Shown here: one piece after another, positions 24,317 to 33,306 of the stretch
Layout: each line of letters begins with the position of its first letter
Numbering within the stretch: the stretch's first letter is position 1
Notes under the pieces: model-generated
Seen by the model: only the letters and a program-made list of their open reading frames with translations
What the model was told of the DNA's origin: nothing
The model's database searches: none
Made by a program: the position numbers and the translations under genes
Assembly: GCA_965204235.1 (NCBI GenBank)
Contig: OZ241979.1
Location: forward strand, 186,001 to 250,000
Direction of reading: 5' to 3'
DNA from: JAJDTQ01 sp965204235
GTDB lineage: Bacteria > Desulfobacterota > Binatia > UBA9968 > JAJDTQ01
DNA length: 64,000 bases

Positions 24317-26377
24317 ATGTTTGACTACTTCGGGTCGCTGTTCGACGGACTCGCCGCGGTCCTGCCGTTCTCGGCCGCGGGACAGGACCCCTTCGTGTTC
24401 ATGCTGGTGGGCATCGCCATCGGCTTTGCGGTGGGCATCCTGCCGGGGCTCGGCGGCGCCACCACCCTGGCCCTGATGCTGCCGTTCATCTACCGGATGG
24501 ACCCCACCACCGCGTTCGCCTTCCTGCTGGGCAGCCACGCGGTCACCGCCACCACCGGGGACATCACCTCGGTGCTCTTCGGAGTCCCCGGAGAGGGCAT
24601 CACCGCGGCCACCATCGTGGACGGCCACGCCATGGCCAAGCGCGGCGAAGCGGGCCGGGCCCTGGGGGCGGCGCTCATGAGCTCCCTGGTGGGGGCGGTC
24701 TTCGGCGCGTTCGCGCTGGCCCTGGCCATCCCCGTGGTCCAGCCCCTGGTGCTCTCCATCGGCGCGCCGGAGTTCCTGATGCTCAGCGTCCTGGGCATCA
24801 CCTTCCTGGCGTCCCTGAGCGGCGGCAACCTGTGCAAGGGACTCACGGCCGGCGGCTTCGGCCTGGCGCTGGCCATGGTGGGACTCGACGAGATCACCAG
24901 CGTGTCCCGCTACACACTGGAGCCCCTGCTCGGCAGCCGGAACGTCCTGTTCCTGTGGGACGGCCTGTCCCTGGTGGCGGTGACCGTGGGCCTCTTCGCC
25001 ATCCCGGAGATCATCGAGCTGGGGACCCGGGGAAGCAGCATCGCCCGGGACGCCCAGGGCAGGCTGGGCGGGGTCATGGAAGGGATCCGGGACACGTTCC
25101 GGCACTGGAAACTGGTGCTCCGGTGCAGCGCCATCGGGACCTACATCGGCCTCATACCGGGACTGGGCGGCGGTCCGGCCCAGTGGGTCGCCTACGCCCA
25201 CGCGGTCCAGAGCGGCGGGGACCGGAGCCGCTTCGGTCGAGGCGCGGTGGAAGGAGTCCTGGGGCCCGGCGCGGCCAACAACTCCAAGGAGGGGGGATCC
25301 CTGGTCCCCACCATCGCCTTCGGCGTGCCCGGGAGCGTCGGCATGGCCATCCTGCTGGGGGCCTTCATCATCCAGGGGATCGTGCCGGGGCCGGACCTGT
25401 TGAACCCCCACAAGCACCTGACCCTCACGTTCTCCTTCGTGTGGATCATCGTCCTGTCCAACGTGGTCACCGTGGCCGTCTGCCTGCTCTTCCTCAAGCA
25501 GTTGGCCAGGGTCACCTTCGTCAAGGGGACCTACCTCATCCCCTTCCTGCTGCTGCTCGTCTATCTGGGCGGGTTCGCGGTCAAGAACAGCTTCGGCGAC
25601 CTGATCGTGGTGCTGTCGTTCGGCGCCGTCGGCTGGCTGATGGTGCGCTACGACTGGCAGCGCCCGCCCCTGCTGCTGGGGCTCGTGCTGGGGGGGATCG
25701 CCGACAACAACCTGTTCCTGACCAACCGGATCTACGGCATGAGCTGGGTGACCCGGCCCGGGGTCGTCGTCATCGGGATCCTGATCGCCCTGGCCCTGCT
25801 GTACCCCCTGTGGCAGAAACGCCGGCAGCGCAGGGAAGGGGGCGGGAGCGCCGAGCCCGGGGAAGCGTACGCGGACGCCGGGCCGGAAGGGAGCGGAGCC
25901 GCGTCCGGGTGGGGCAGTCTCATCTTCGCGCTGTTCTTCGTCGCCGTCTTCTTCTACGTGCTCGACGAGGCCATCTACGGCTTCGGCGCGGTGGAGAAGA
26001 CCGCCGCCCTGTTCCCCCTGGCCGTGGGGGTCCCGAGCCTGGCCCTCGCCCTGTGCGCGCTGGTCCAGGAGTGGCGCCGCCCGGCCGCGGCCGCGGAGAC
26101 CGCCGCCGCGGCCGCCGAGCGCGCGGCCCTGCGCCGCCGCACCGCGGCCATCGTCGGCTGGACCGTGGGCTTCTTCCTCATGATCTGGCTGCTGGGGTTC
26201 GTTGCCGCGTCCGCGGCGGCGACCCTGCTCTACCTCAAGCTGGGCGCGGGCGAGGGATGGGGCGTCAGCGCGGTCCTGGCCGCGGTGGCGTGGCTCTTCT
26301 TCTACGGGCTCTTCGACTACGGGCTGCACCTGCCGTTCCCGCCGGGCGAGCTGTTCGTCCTGCTGGGCATGGCCTGA
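24317..26377 (+). CDS. TctA-TctB fusion, tripartite tricarboxylate transporter membrane subunit
   Basis: 686 residues. Residues 1 to about 500 are TctA, the large 12-TM subunit, with the conserved G-I-L-P-G-L-G-G-A-T-T and L-I-P-G-L-G-G-G-P-A-Q-W glycine motifs, G-P-G-A-A-N-N-S-K-E-G-G and a long run of helices. A charged linker rich in Arg, Gly and Ala follows, then four further TM helices (about residues 530-686) resembling TctB, normally a separate 150-170 residue gene. Imports carboxylates with a periplasmic TctC; a candidate lies at 29781. The fusion is the notable point. Sits between two flavoprotein genes in one operon. Confidence 0.88.
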   Translation: MFDYFGSLFDGLAAVLPFSAAGQDPFVFMLVGIAIGFAVGILPGLGGATTLALMLPFIYRMDPTTAFAFLLGSHAVTATTGDITSVLFGVPGEGITAATIVDGHAMAKRGEAGRALGAALMSSLVGAVFGAFALALAIPVVQPLVLSIGAPEFLMLSVLGITFLASLSGGNLCKGLTAGGFGLALAMVGLDEITSVSRYTLEPLLGSRNVLFLWDGLSLVAVTVGLFAIPEIIELGTRGSSIARDAQGRLGGVMEGIRDTFRHWKLVLRCSAIGTYIGLIPGLGGGPAQWVAYAHAVQSGGDRSRFGRGAVEGVLGPGAANNSKEGGSLVPTIAFGVPGSVGMAILLGAFIIQGIVPGPDLLNPHKHLTLTFSFVWIIVLSNVVTVAVCLLFLKQLARVTFVKGTYLIPFLLLLVYLGGFAVKNSFGDLIVVLSFGAVGWLMVRYDWQRPPLLLGLVLGGIADNNLFLTNRIYGMSWVTRPGVVVIGILIALALLYPLWQKRRQRREGGGSAEPGEAYADAGPEGSGAASGWGSLIFALFFVAVFFYVLDEAIYGFGAVEKTAALFPLAVGVPSLALALCALVQEWRRPAAAAETAAAAAERAALRRRTAAIVGWTVGFFLMIWLLGFVAASAAATLLYLKLGAGEGWGVSAVLAAVAWLFFYGLFDYGLHLPFPPGELFVLLGMA

Positions 26378-26424
26378 CGCTCTCCGCGGCGGTCGCGGTC
26401 GAGGGGCGAAGCGGGGGTCGAGGG

Positions 26425-27975
26425 ATGGACGAAGTCTGGGACCGGGAGACCGACGTGGTGGTGGTGGGTTACGGGTATTCCGGCGGCGTGGCCGGGATCG
26501 CGGCCCACGACCTCGGCGCGGAGGTGCGCATCCTGGAGAAGATGGAGCGCCCCGGGGGCAACTCCATCCTCTCCGGCGGTTTCTTCCGCATCACCGACGA
26601 CGTGGACAAGGCCTTCGCCTACTTGAAGCGCATGTGCCTGAACACCGTCCCGGACCCGGTGATCCACGCTTTCGCCAGGGAGCTGCGCACCCTCCCCGGC
26701 TTCATCGAGGAGCTCGCCGACGGCGCCGGCGTGACGGTGCAGGAGCGCCGCGGCACCGGCGGCACCTACCGTTTCGCCGACGGCCCTCCCGGAGACGCAC
26801 TCGGCCTGCTGGCGGTGAAGACCGACCGGGCCCAGTGCTACCCGTGGCTGCAAGTCCACGGCACCGGCTGGATCGCGTTCAAGGCGGTGGACCACAACGT
26901 GCGCAAGCGGGACATCCCCGTGTCGCTCTCCACTCCCGTGCGGGAGCTGGTCACGGACGAGCGCGGCAGGGTGGCGGGCGTGGTCGCAGAAGGGCAGGGG
27001 AGGCCCCTGCGGATCAGGGCCCGGAAGGGTGTCGTGCTCGCCGCGGGCGGGTTCGAGCACAACGAGCAGCTCAGGCTCCAGTACCTCCAGGCGCAGCCCT
27101 TCTACCCCATCTGCGCACCGGGCAACACCGGCGACGGGCTGCTGATGGGGCAGAAGGCGGGGGCGGGCCTGTGGCACATGTGGCACGTCCACGGCGGCTA
27201 CGGCTTCAAGGCGCCGGAGTTCCCCGTGGCCTTCCGGCACCGCATCCAGGGGCGGCACGGCGCCAACCACATGCCCCGGCCCGGGGAGGAGTTCTCCCTC
27301 AAGAGCGGCGACGAAGGGCCGAAGATGATGCCCTGGATCGTGGTGGACCGGTTCGGCAAGCGGTTCATGGACGAGTACCCGCCCGCGCCCCAGGACAGTC
27401 CCTGGCGCGACATGAGCCTCTACGACGTGCACATCAAGGACTTCCCCCGCATACCGTCCTGGATGGTCTTCGACGAGAACGGCCGCATCACCGGCCCCAT
27501 GTTCACCCCCATCAGCGACGACCCGGCCTACCGCTACGAGTGGAGCGAGGACAACACCGCGGAGTTGGCCAGGGGCTGGATCCGGCAGGCCGCCACCGTC
27601 GAGGGGCTCGCCCGGACCATCGGCGTGCCGGAGGACGCCCTGGCGGCCACGGTGGCGCGCTGGAACGAGATCTGCGAACAGGGGGAGGACACGGACTTCC
27701 ATCGGTTCGCCGGAAGCCACTTCCCCATATTCAAGCCGCCGTTCTACGCGGTGGAGGTCTGGCCCGTCATCACCAACACCCAAGGGGCCCTGGCCCACGA
27801 CCGGGACCAGCGGGTGCTGGACAGCCGCGGCGCGCCCATCCCCGGCCTCTACTGCGCCGGCGAGATGGGCGGCGTGTTCGGGCACCTCTACCTGAACTCG
27901 GGCAACAACTCGGAAGCGTTCATCACCGGCAGGATCGCCGGACGGACGGCCGCGGGGGAGCGAGACGGCGCATGA
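26425..27975 (+). CDS. FAD-dependent fumarate reductase/ketosteroid dehydrogenase-like flavoprotein 2
   Basis: 516 residues. FAD motif V-V-V-V-G-Y-G-Y-S-G-G-V-A, E-K-M-E-R-P-G-G-N-S, V-V-L-A-A-G-G-F-E-H-N and a C-terminal G-E-M-G-G-V-F-G-H-L-Y, in the same order as the gene at 22770; an H-M-W-H-V-H-G-G-Y-G-F-K block is shared by both (H-M-W-H-F-H-G-S-Y-G-F-K there). Two related flavoproteins in one operon suggest successive reduction steps or two substrates. The stop overlaps the next ATG (ATGA). Start chosen at GGGATGGACG after an AGCGGGGGTCGAGGG stretch. Confidence 0.88.
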   Translation: MDEVWDRETDVVVVGYGYSGGVAGIAAHDLGAEVRILEKMERPGGNSILSGGFFRITDDVDKAFAYLKRMCLNTVPDPVIHAFARELRTLPGFIEELADGAGVTVQERRGTGGTYRFADGPPGDALGLLAVKTDRAQCYPWLQVHGTGWIAFKAVDHNVRKRDIPVSLSTPVRELVTDERGRVAGVVAEGQGRPLRIRARKGVVLAAGGFEHNEQLRLQYLQAQPFYPICAPGNTGDGLLMGQKAGAGLWHMWHVHGGYGFKAPEFPVAFRHRIQGRHGANHMPRPGEEFSLKSGDEGPKMMPWIVVDRFGKRFMDEYPPAPQDSPWRDMSLYDVHIKDFPRIPSWMVFDENGRITGPMFTPISDDPAYRYEWSEDNTAELARGWIRQAATVEGLARTIGVPEDALAATVARWNEICEQGEDTDFHRFAGSHFPIFKPPFYAVEVWPVITNTQGALAHDRDQRVLDSRGAPIPGLYCAGEMGGVFGHLYLNSGNNSEAFITGRIAGRTAAGERDGA

Positions 27976-28940
27976 GCGTGCTGGTCACCGGCGGCGCCGG
28001 CTTCGTGGGCGTCCACGTGGTGGCGCAACTGGCCGAGTCGGGGGAGTCGGTGGTCTCCTACTCCGCGTCCGACGGCCCGGACGAAGCGTCGCAACGCCTC
28101 CTGGGGCCGGCCGGGAAGCGCGTGGCCTGGGTGCAGGGCGACGTCTTGGACCTGGAGCGCCTCCGGGGGGAAATGGACCGCCGCCGTGTGGACGGGGTGG
28201 TCCACGGGGCCGCGGTCACCGCCATCGGCGAGCTGGAGGCGGAGGCCGCGCGGCAGGCCGCGACGGTGAACGTGGGCGGCGCCGCCGCCGTGCTGGAAGC
28301 CGCGCGCCTTGCGGGAGTCCGGCGCTTCGTGCACCTGAGCTCGGCGAGCGTGTACGGCCCCGGGGACCCCGGGACCCACCTGGAGGAGGAGCGGCCCCTG
28401 GATCCCAGGGGCATCTACGGCGTCACCAAGCGCGCCGCGGAAGAGGTGGTCCGCCGCTGCTTCGAGCTCTTCGGCATGAGCGGCGCGGTGCTGCGCATCT
28501 CGGCGCCCTATGGCCCGCTGGAGCGCCCGACCCCCGTGCGGACGGTCATGTCGCCGGTGTTCCACTGGTGCCGCGCGGCCCTCGCGGGCCGGGAGGTGGA
28601 GCTCGCGGAAGACCTGGAGCGGGACCTCACCTATGTTTCGGACACGGCCCGATGCGTGGTGCTGGCCTTGCGCAAGCCGGGTCTGCGCCACCAAGTCTAT
28701 AACGCAAGCTGCGGCGAGAACCTCCGTTTCTCCCGCATCCTTGCGGCCCTGGCGCGGGTCCGACCGGGCTTCCGCTTCCGCCTCGCGGAAGGGCAGGCCC
28801 TGCCGCGGTTCTTCCGCGACAGCCTGCGGGGACCCTTGTGCATGAAGCGGACGAGGGAAGACCTCGGCTTCGCGCCGCAGTACGACATCGAAAGCGGGCT
28901 GGGCCGCTACCTGGAATGGCTGGAACGCCATCCCGCCTAG
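27972..28940 (+). CDS. NAD(P)-dependent epimerase/dehydratase (extended SDR)
   Basis: 322 residues. G-G-A-G-F-V-G-V-H dinucleotide motif at the N-terminus, H-L-S-S-A-S-V-Y-G serine strand and catalytic Y-G-V-T-K. Overlaps the preceding flavoprotein by four bases, so it is co-translated. The context is catabolic rather than glycan, so it may oxidise a hydroxy-acid-type intermediate; that is inference. Confidence 0.85.
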   Translation: MSVLVTGGAGFVGVHVVAQLAESGESVVSYSASDGPDEASQRLLGPAGKRVAWVQGDVLDLERLRGEMDRRRVDGVVHGAAVTAIGELEAEAARQAATVNVGGAAAVLEAARLAGVRRFVHLSSASVYGPGDPGTHLEEERPLDPRGIYGVTKRAAEEVVRRCFELFGMSGAVLRISAPYGPLERPTPVRTVMSPVFHWCRAALAGREVELAEDLERDLTYVSDTARCVVLALRKPGLRHQVYNASCGENLRFSRILAALARVRPGFRFRLAEGQALPRFFRDSLRGPLCMKRTREDLGFAPQYDIESGLGRYLEWLERHPA

Positions 28941-28965
28941 CCCGTCCGTCCGGGAGGGAGTCCAA

Positions 28966-29640
28966 ATGCCGAAGCTCATCGACCTGAGCCTGCCCTTGAC
29001 GACCCAGGTGACCGTGGTGCCGGGCCACCCGGGCCTGTCCTTCCACCCGATCCATACCCATGAGACCCACGGGCGCTCCAACACCGAGATGCGCGCCAGC
29101 ATCCACACCGGCACCCACTGCGACCCGCCGTTCCACTTCGTTCCCCGCGGCAAGACCATCGACCGGATGCCGCTGGAGCGCTTCATGGGCCCCGCGGTCA
29201 AGATCGACCTGCGCCGCAAGGCGAAGCCCGGGACCGGCATCACCATCGACCACGTGCGCGCCTCCCCGGGCTTTCGCGAGGAGGATCTCCGGGGAAGGAT
29301 CGTGGTGCTCCACACCGGCTGGAACCGCAGGATGTTCGGCGACCCCGGCTACTACCTGGACAACCCCTTCCTCACCGTGGAGCTCGCCCGCTGGCTGGCG
29401 TCGAAGCGCATCAAGGCCCTGGCCCTGGACTCGCCCCAGGACCGGGTGGAAGGGCCGCCGCATCCCGGCGATTTCCCGGTGCACCGTACCTTCCTGGGCA
29501 GGGGCATCCCGTTCATCGAGCACTTGGCCAACCTGCACAAGGTCCGGACGCGGACCTTTACGCTGATCGCGTTCCCCATCCGGATCGAGGGGGGAGACGG
29601 CGCGCCGTGCCGCGCCGTTGCGGTGGTGGAGACGGGGTAG
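28966..29640 (+). CDS. Cyclase family protein (kynurenine formamidase-like metal hydrolase)
   Basis: 224 residues. The metal-binding H-T-G-T-H-C-D-P-P-F-H-F motif near residue 47 is the hallmark of the cyclase/KynB family, whose members hydrolyse amides or lactones. A second supporting segment, D-S-P-Q-D-R-V-E-G, precedes the C-terminal H-P-G-D-F-P-V-H. Cytosolic. GGGAGG RBS. Last gene of the operon; a strong hairpin follows. Confidence 0.85.
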   Translation: MPKLIDLSLPLTTQVTVVPGHPGLSFHPIHTHETHGRSNTEMRASIHTGTHCDPPFHFVPRGKTIDRMPLERFMGPAVKIDLRRKAKPGTGITIDHVRASPGFREEDLRGRIVVLHTGWNRRMFGDPGYYLDNPFLTVELARWLASKRIKALALDSPQDRVEGPPHPGDFPVHRTFLGRGIPFIEHLANLHKVRTRTFTLIAFPIRIEGGDGAPCRAVAVVETG

Positions 29641-29650
29641 GGGGCACAGG

Positions 29651-29685
29651 GGCTGCGGCCGCTCCCGCAAGGAGAGGCCGCAGCC
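29651..29685 (+). terminator. Hairpin between convergent operons
   Basis: A perfect 10-bp stem GGCTGCGGCC (29651-29660) with GGCCGCAGCC (29676-29685) and a 15-nt loop, starting 11 bases after the cyclase stop. No T-run follows, so it could serve either strand as a weak or Rho-assisted stop. Confidence 0.5.
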
Positions 29686-29714
29686 GTCCTCCGGTCAGGT
29701 CCCGGACCTATGGG

Positions 29715-29780
29715 AAAGCGCGTCCTTCGACTTCGCTTCGCTACGCTCAGGACGAACGGGGCAATCGTTCGGAGTTTCCC
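29715..29780 (+). repeat. Dispersed REP-like repeat, copy 5
   Basis: Core 29715-29761 with the conserved tail CAATCGTTCGGAGTTTCCC. It sits between the terminator hairpin and the 3' end of tctC. Confidence 0.85.
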
Positions 29781-30818
29781 TCATTTGGGCAGCATCCACT
29801 TGAGGCGCTCCCTGGTCTCCGGAGACATGGACAGGATGGTGTCCACGTGTTTCTCGGCCTCCTCCCCGGAAACGTACACCACGTTCAGCTTGGACTTCCT
29901 GGCGTCCGCCAGGAAGGCGGGGTCCCGGAGAGTGGCCGCATACGCCTTGCGCCAGGCGGCCACCCGTTCCTTCGGAGTCCCCGGCGAGAGCGTCAACGGG
30001 CGCTGGAAGTTGTACTGGACGCCCCAGGCGTTGAGCATGGCCACGTTGTCCTCGCCTTTCACCAGGTCCCGCACCCGCGGCACGTCCCTGACTTCCGCGT
30101 CGGGAGGGTTGCCGTACACCAGGATCGGAACCAGCTTGTCGCCGCCTTGGGCGTCGAGCATGGACCGGGCGGTGACCCGCATGGACTCGAACGCCATGCA
30201 CACCCCGCCCAGCTCCCTGGCCTGCATGGCCAACCGCACCTTGGACGTGCCCTTGTAACCGGGAACGACGTCGAAGAGCTCCTTGCCGGACGCGATGTTG
30301 AGGATGGTCGGCAGGGTGGTGCCGGTCCCTCCGGCCGAGCCCACCTTGAGGGGCTTCCCGGACTTCACCAGGTCGTCGTAGGTCTCGATGCCGGTGAAAC
30401 CCATGACCGCGCAACTGGGCCACCCGGTGACGGGCGCCCCCACCCAGCCGAAGTTCCGTCCCTCGAAGTGGACCCGCCGCGAGCCCAGCGCCTCGTGCAG
30501 GAGGAACACGTTGTTCCACACCCCCACCGTCAGCCCCTCGGGCTTGACCTTGTTGTAGAGGTAGTTGGCGACGATGAGACCGCCCGCGCCGGTCATGTTC
30601 TGCACCACCGGGGTCGGGTTTCCGGGGAAATGCTTGCCGATGTGGCGCGCCGCGGTGCGGGTGTAGGTGTCGTAGCCCCCGCCCGGCGATGCGCCCACGA
30701 TGAACCGGATGGTCTTGCCCCTGTAGAAGTCCGCGTCGCCCCACGCGGCGTTCCAGAGGCCCAGCACGAGCACGAACGCGACGCTCGTCTCCATCAACCT
30801 GGCAGGCGCTCCCTTCAT
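29781..30818 (-). CDS. TctC/Bug-family periplasmic tricarboxylate-binding protein
   Basis: 345 residues. The signal peptide is about residues 1-27 (hydrophobic V-A-F-V-L-V-L-G-L-W-N-A-A-W-G). Mature features typical of Bug proteins: I-R-F-I-V-G-A-S-P-G-G-G-Y-D-T-Y-T-R near the start, then N-M-T-G-A-G-G-L-I-V-A-N-Y-L-Y and V-G-S-A-G-G-T-G-T-T-L-P. It captures a carboxylate in the periplasm for TctAB. Convergent with the TctAB operon, which is unusual because tctC is generally co-transcribed; pairing with the 24317 fusion is inference from proximity. Confidence 0.88.
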   Translation of the reverse strand: MKGAPARLMETSVAFVLVLGLWNAAWGDADFYRGKTIRFIVGASPGGGYDTYTRTAARHIGKHFPGNPTPVVQNMTGAGGLIVANYLYNKVKPEGLTVGVWNNVFLLHEALGSRRVHFEGRNFGWVGAPVTGWPSCAVMGFTGIETYDDLVKSGKPLKVGSAGGTGTTLPTILNIASGKELFDVVPGYKGTSKVRLAMQARELGGVCMAFESMRVTARSMLDAQGGDKLVPILVYGNPPDAEVRDVPRVRDLVKGEDNVAMLNAWGVQYNFQRPLTLSPGTPKERVAAWRKAYAATLRDPAFLADARKSKLNVVYVSGEEAEKHVDTILSMSPETRERLKWMLPK

Positions 30819-30867
30819 GTGTCCGCTCCCTTCCTGGTGGCGTTTCCGGCCGGAGCCGAATCCACGG

Positions 30868-30897
30868 AGAATGCAAGAGACCGCTAGGGTTTGTCAA
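30868..30897 (-). promoter_or_regulatory. Promoter candidate for tctC-like gene
   Basis: Minus-strand TTGACA at 30897-30892 and a CATTCT-like -10 at about 30873-30868 with an 18-nt spacer, 50 bases before the ATG. The -35 is perfect and the -10 weak. Confidence 0.35.
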
Positions 30898-31007
30898 GGA
30901 AACCCTGAACAAGTAGGAAGGGACCTCGTTGGGTCCCGCGAGGGGACGGGCCAGGACAAGCGCACGGAGACGGAGCCATACGGACAGAATGCGGTAGGCC
31001 GTTCCGC

Positions 31008-31024
31008 AAACGTCAACCTCTGGA
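31008..31024 (+). promoter_or_regulatory. Shared leader motif of GT-C genes (copy 1)
   Basis: AAACGTCAACCTCTGGA, 22 bases before the GTG start. The exact 17-mer recurs before the second array gene (33268) and about 160 bases before the divergent sixth family member (54874). Function unknown; it could be an operator or a 5'-UTR element. Confidence 0.5.
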
Positions 31025-31046
31025 AGAAGATGGAGACAGACTGCCC

Positions 31047-33227
31047 GTGAAACCTTTCCCTTCTTACGGGTTCCAGCCTGAACGCCTCCCCCTGTGGTTG
31101 CTGCTGCTCGCCCTGTCCACGGTGTTCCCGTGCAGCTTCGACAAGGGATACTTCTACCGCCCCGACGTCGATAGCTGGGATTCCGCGAAGAACCTGGCCA
31201 TCGCCGAGAACCTGTCCCCCGACCACAATTTCCGGTTGTTCGTGGGGCGTCGCCAGGGATCGGGCGGCGCCCCCGCATACGAGATGTACAGCCGCTTTCC
31301 CGTCGGCGGATTCGCGCTGATCCAACTCGCCATCCTCCCCTTCGGAAACGACCTGTCCGCCAGGATCCTGGCCGCCCGCATGCTCATGCTGCTGTTGTTC
31401 AGCGCCGCTGCGCTCCTGGCCTTCCACTCCCTCGCCCGGATCACCTCCCACCGCTGGATCGCGCTGGCCGCCACCCTCGCGGCCTTTTCATCCTACTACA
31501 TGCTGTTGTACGGCGACGCGGTTTCCGTCGAGATGAGCGTGGACCTGTTCGCGGTGATGCTGGTATTCCACGGCATGGTGGTATTCGTGCAGGAGGGACG
31601 GTTCCGCCAGTTGCTGGCCAGGACCTGCGTCGCACTGCTGCTGGGGTGGCACGTATATGCGTTCCTGCTGCCGTTCCTCATCCTGGGTACGGCGAGCGAG
31701 GCGATCCGGGGGTGGAAGGACGGGACCGCGCCGTGGCCGCGTGTGCGCTCGGCTGCGGGGGCGGTGTTGCGCAGCCGCTACGCGGCGCTGGGCGTGTTCT
31801 CGGTGCTGTTCGGCGCGGCCGTCCTGGGCTTCAACTTCGCCAACGAGTACGCCGCGTTCGGAGGCGAGATCGCGGTGACTGAACTGCCGTCAGTCCGGTC
31901 CATGCTTCTGCGGACCGGACTGGACGAGGAGCGGAACACCTTCTTCGACCGTGTGGGTTGGCTGCGCTTCCTGCAACAGCAGCTCTTTCGTGTCTTCGTG
32001 GCGTCCGTTCCATTCGTGCTGACCGACTGGGGAGCCGAGTTGCGGGGATGGTTTCCCTCCGTTGACTTTTGGGCGCCGGGCCTTTCGGGGCCGAAGTTGT
32101 CGCTTTCTCTCCTGGCTTTGCTGATGGTCATGGTCGCATCCGCGACCGCAGTTTGCCTTGCGAAGCGGCTGTTGGCCCGGCGTCACCGCATGCTGCTGGC
32201 CGCCCTTGCCCTGTCCGGGTTCTTCTGGGCCCTGCCCATGCGCCACAATACCGTACGCTCCGCACACGACTTTGAAGCCCTGTATTACGTGGGCGTCCCG
32301 CTGGTGTTCTACTCGCTGCTCCTGCTGTACCTCCACAAGCGCTGGGGGCGTGGTCCGGTGGTCGGCCTTGCCGTCGCGGCGCTGCTCGCCTTCATCGTCT
32401 CCGCCTTCCAGATGGATCGACGATGGCGCCTGGACGTCCGTGCGGCCGAGCTCCAACAGGCGACCATGGCCGAACTCGGGACCATACGCGAAACCACCCG
32501 GGGAAAGGTGCTCCTGATTCTTGCATCCGTCGAGCCGGAATGGTTCTGGCAGGTCATGAAGAGGGGCTACGAATGGAAGTACTATCTCGCCGGAAGCGTC
32601 CTGTCGCACTCCCTCCACACGGAACAGGCCATTATACACTATCAACACTATCCCGCCGGAAGCGCCTTGACACACTTCCCGGACATGGAAGCCGCGGCCC
32701 GCGCCGCAGACTTCCTCGTCACCCGCGACCGGGTGGAGAGCGACGCCCTGCTCACGCCCGGGAACAAAGAGGTGTTCCTGTATGATTCGGCAGGTATGGA
32801 CGACCTGGTGGAGTTGTACCGGGCCACGTACCAACGGGTGGTGGCCGGAGAGCCTGCGGCGCGCTCCCATTTCGACGTCTATCTCGGTGACGGCGCGCTG
32901 TTCCACGTCAGGGAGCCCTGCGTCCGGGAAGACCTGGGATACCTGGTCTTCGTGGAGGTGGTCCCGGAAGACCCGAAGGACCTGCTCAGATGGCACAGGA
33001 GATCCAGCTTCGATCGGCTTATCCTCCCGTTTCAACATCTTGGCTTGTTGTTCGAGGGGAAGTGCATGGCGATCCTTCCACTCCCCGATTATCCCATCTC
33101 CAGAATCTCCTCGACGGGACAGCGGCGACACCAGCACCCCCGCTGGAAAGGACCCCCTAACTGGAAATGGAAAGCAAGGATACCGGCGGCCATGGAACGA
33201 CGCCATCCTGCGCCACCGAGCCCTTGA
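31047..33227 (+). CDS. GT-C-type membrane glycosyltransferase-like protein, paralogue 1
   Basis: 726 residues from a GTG with GGAGACAG upstream. About a dozen TM helices fill residues 15-470, including an early loop with acidic residues (Y-R-P-D-V-D-S-W-D) and S-R-F-P-V-G-G-F, the layout of Dol-P-Man/ArnT-like GT-C enzymes that take sugar from a polyprenyl carrier. A soluble C-terminal part ends in a module of about 85 residues: S-H-F-D-V-Y-L, E-P-C-V-R-E-D, G-K-C-M-A, L-P-D-Y-P-I. The two cysteines are conserved in all paralogues. DNA is near-identical to the next gene over the first 200 codons. The GT-C call rests on topology and is moderate; donor and acceptor are unknown. Confidence 0.7.
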   Translation: MKPFPSYGFQPERLPLWLLLLALSTVFPCSFDKGYFYRPDVDSWDSAKNLAIAENLSPDHNFRLFVGRRQGSGGAPAYEMYSRFPVGGFALIQLAILPFGNDLSARILAARMLMLLLFSAAALLAFHSLARITSHRWIALAATLAAFSSYYMLLYGDAVSVEMSVDLFAVMLVFHGMVVFVQEGRFRQLLARTCVALLLGWHVYAFLLPFLILGTASEAIRGWKDGTAPWPRVRSAAGAVLRSRYAALGVFSVLFGAAVLGFNFANEYAAFGGEIAVTELPSVRSMLLRTGLDEERNTFFDRVGWLRFLQQQLFRVFVASVPFVLTDWGAELRGWFPSVDFWAPGLSGPKLSLSLLALLMVMVASATAVCLAKRLLARRHRMLLAALALSGFFWALPMRHNTVRSAHDFEALYYVGVPLVFYSLLLLYLHKRWGRGPVVGLAVAALLAFIVSAFQMDRRWRLDVRAAELQQATMAELGTIRETTRGKVLLILASVEPEWFWQVMKRGYEWKYYLAGSVLSHSLHTEQAIIHYQHYPAGSALTHFPDMEAAARAADFLVTRDRVESDALLTPGNKEVFLYDSAGMDDLVELYRATYQRVVAGEPAARSHFDVYLGDGALFHVREPCVREDLGYLVFVEVVPEDPKDLLRWHRRSSFDRLILPFQHLGLLFEGKCMAILPLPDYPISRISSTGQRRHQHPRWKGPPNWKWKARIPAAMERRHPAPPSP

Positions 33228-33267
33228 ACACACCTGCCGGGGGTTCGAATGCGGTAGGCCGTTCCGC

Positions 33268-33284
33268 AAACGTCAACCTCTGGA
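33268..33284 (+). promoter_or_regulatory. Shared leader motif of GT-C genes (copy 2)
   Basis: An exact copy of AAACGTCAACCTCTGGA, at the same distance from the GTG as at 31008. It is part of a block identical from GAATGCGGTAGGCCG onward (30987 and 33247), so the duplication unit is 2260 bp and includes the leader. Confidence 0.55.
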
Positions 33285-33306
33285 AGAAGATGGAGACAGA
33301 CTGCCC

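Noticed and set aside
24050..26329. Long minus-strand frame opposite TctAB
   Set aside because: His/Gln/Glu-rich antisense translation of a multi-TM gene.
30920..30937. GGGACC/GGTCCC hairpin before the GT-C array
   Set aside because: Six-base stem without a T-run or position that would make it a terminator or attenuator.
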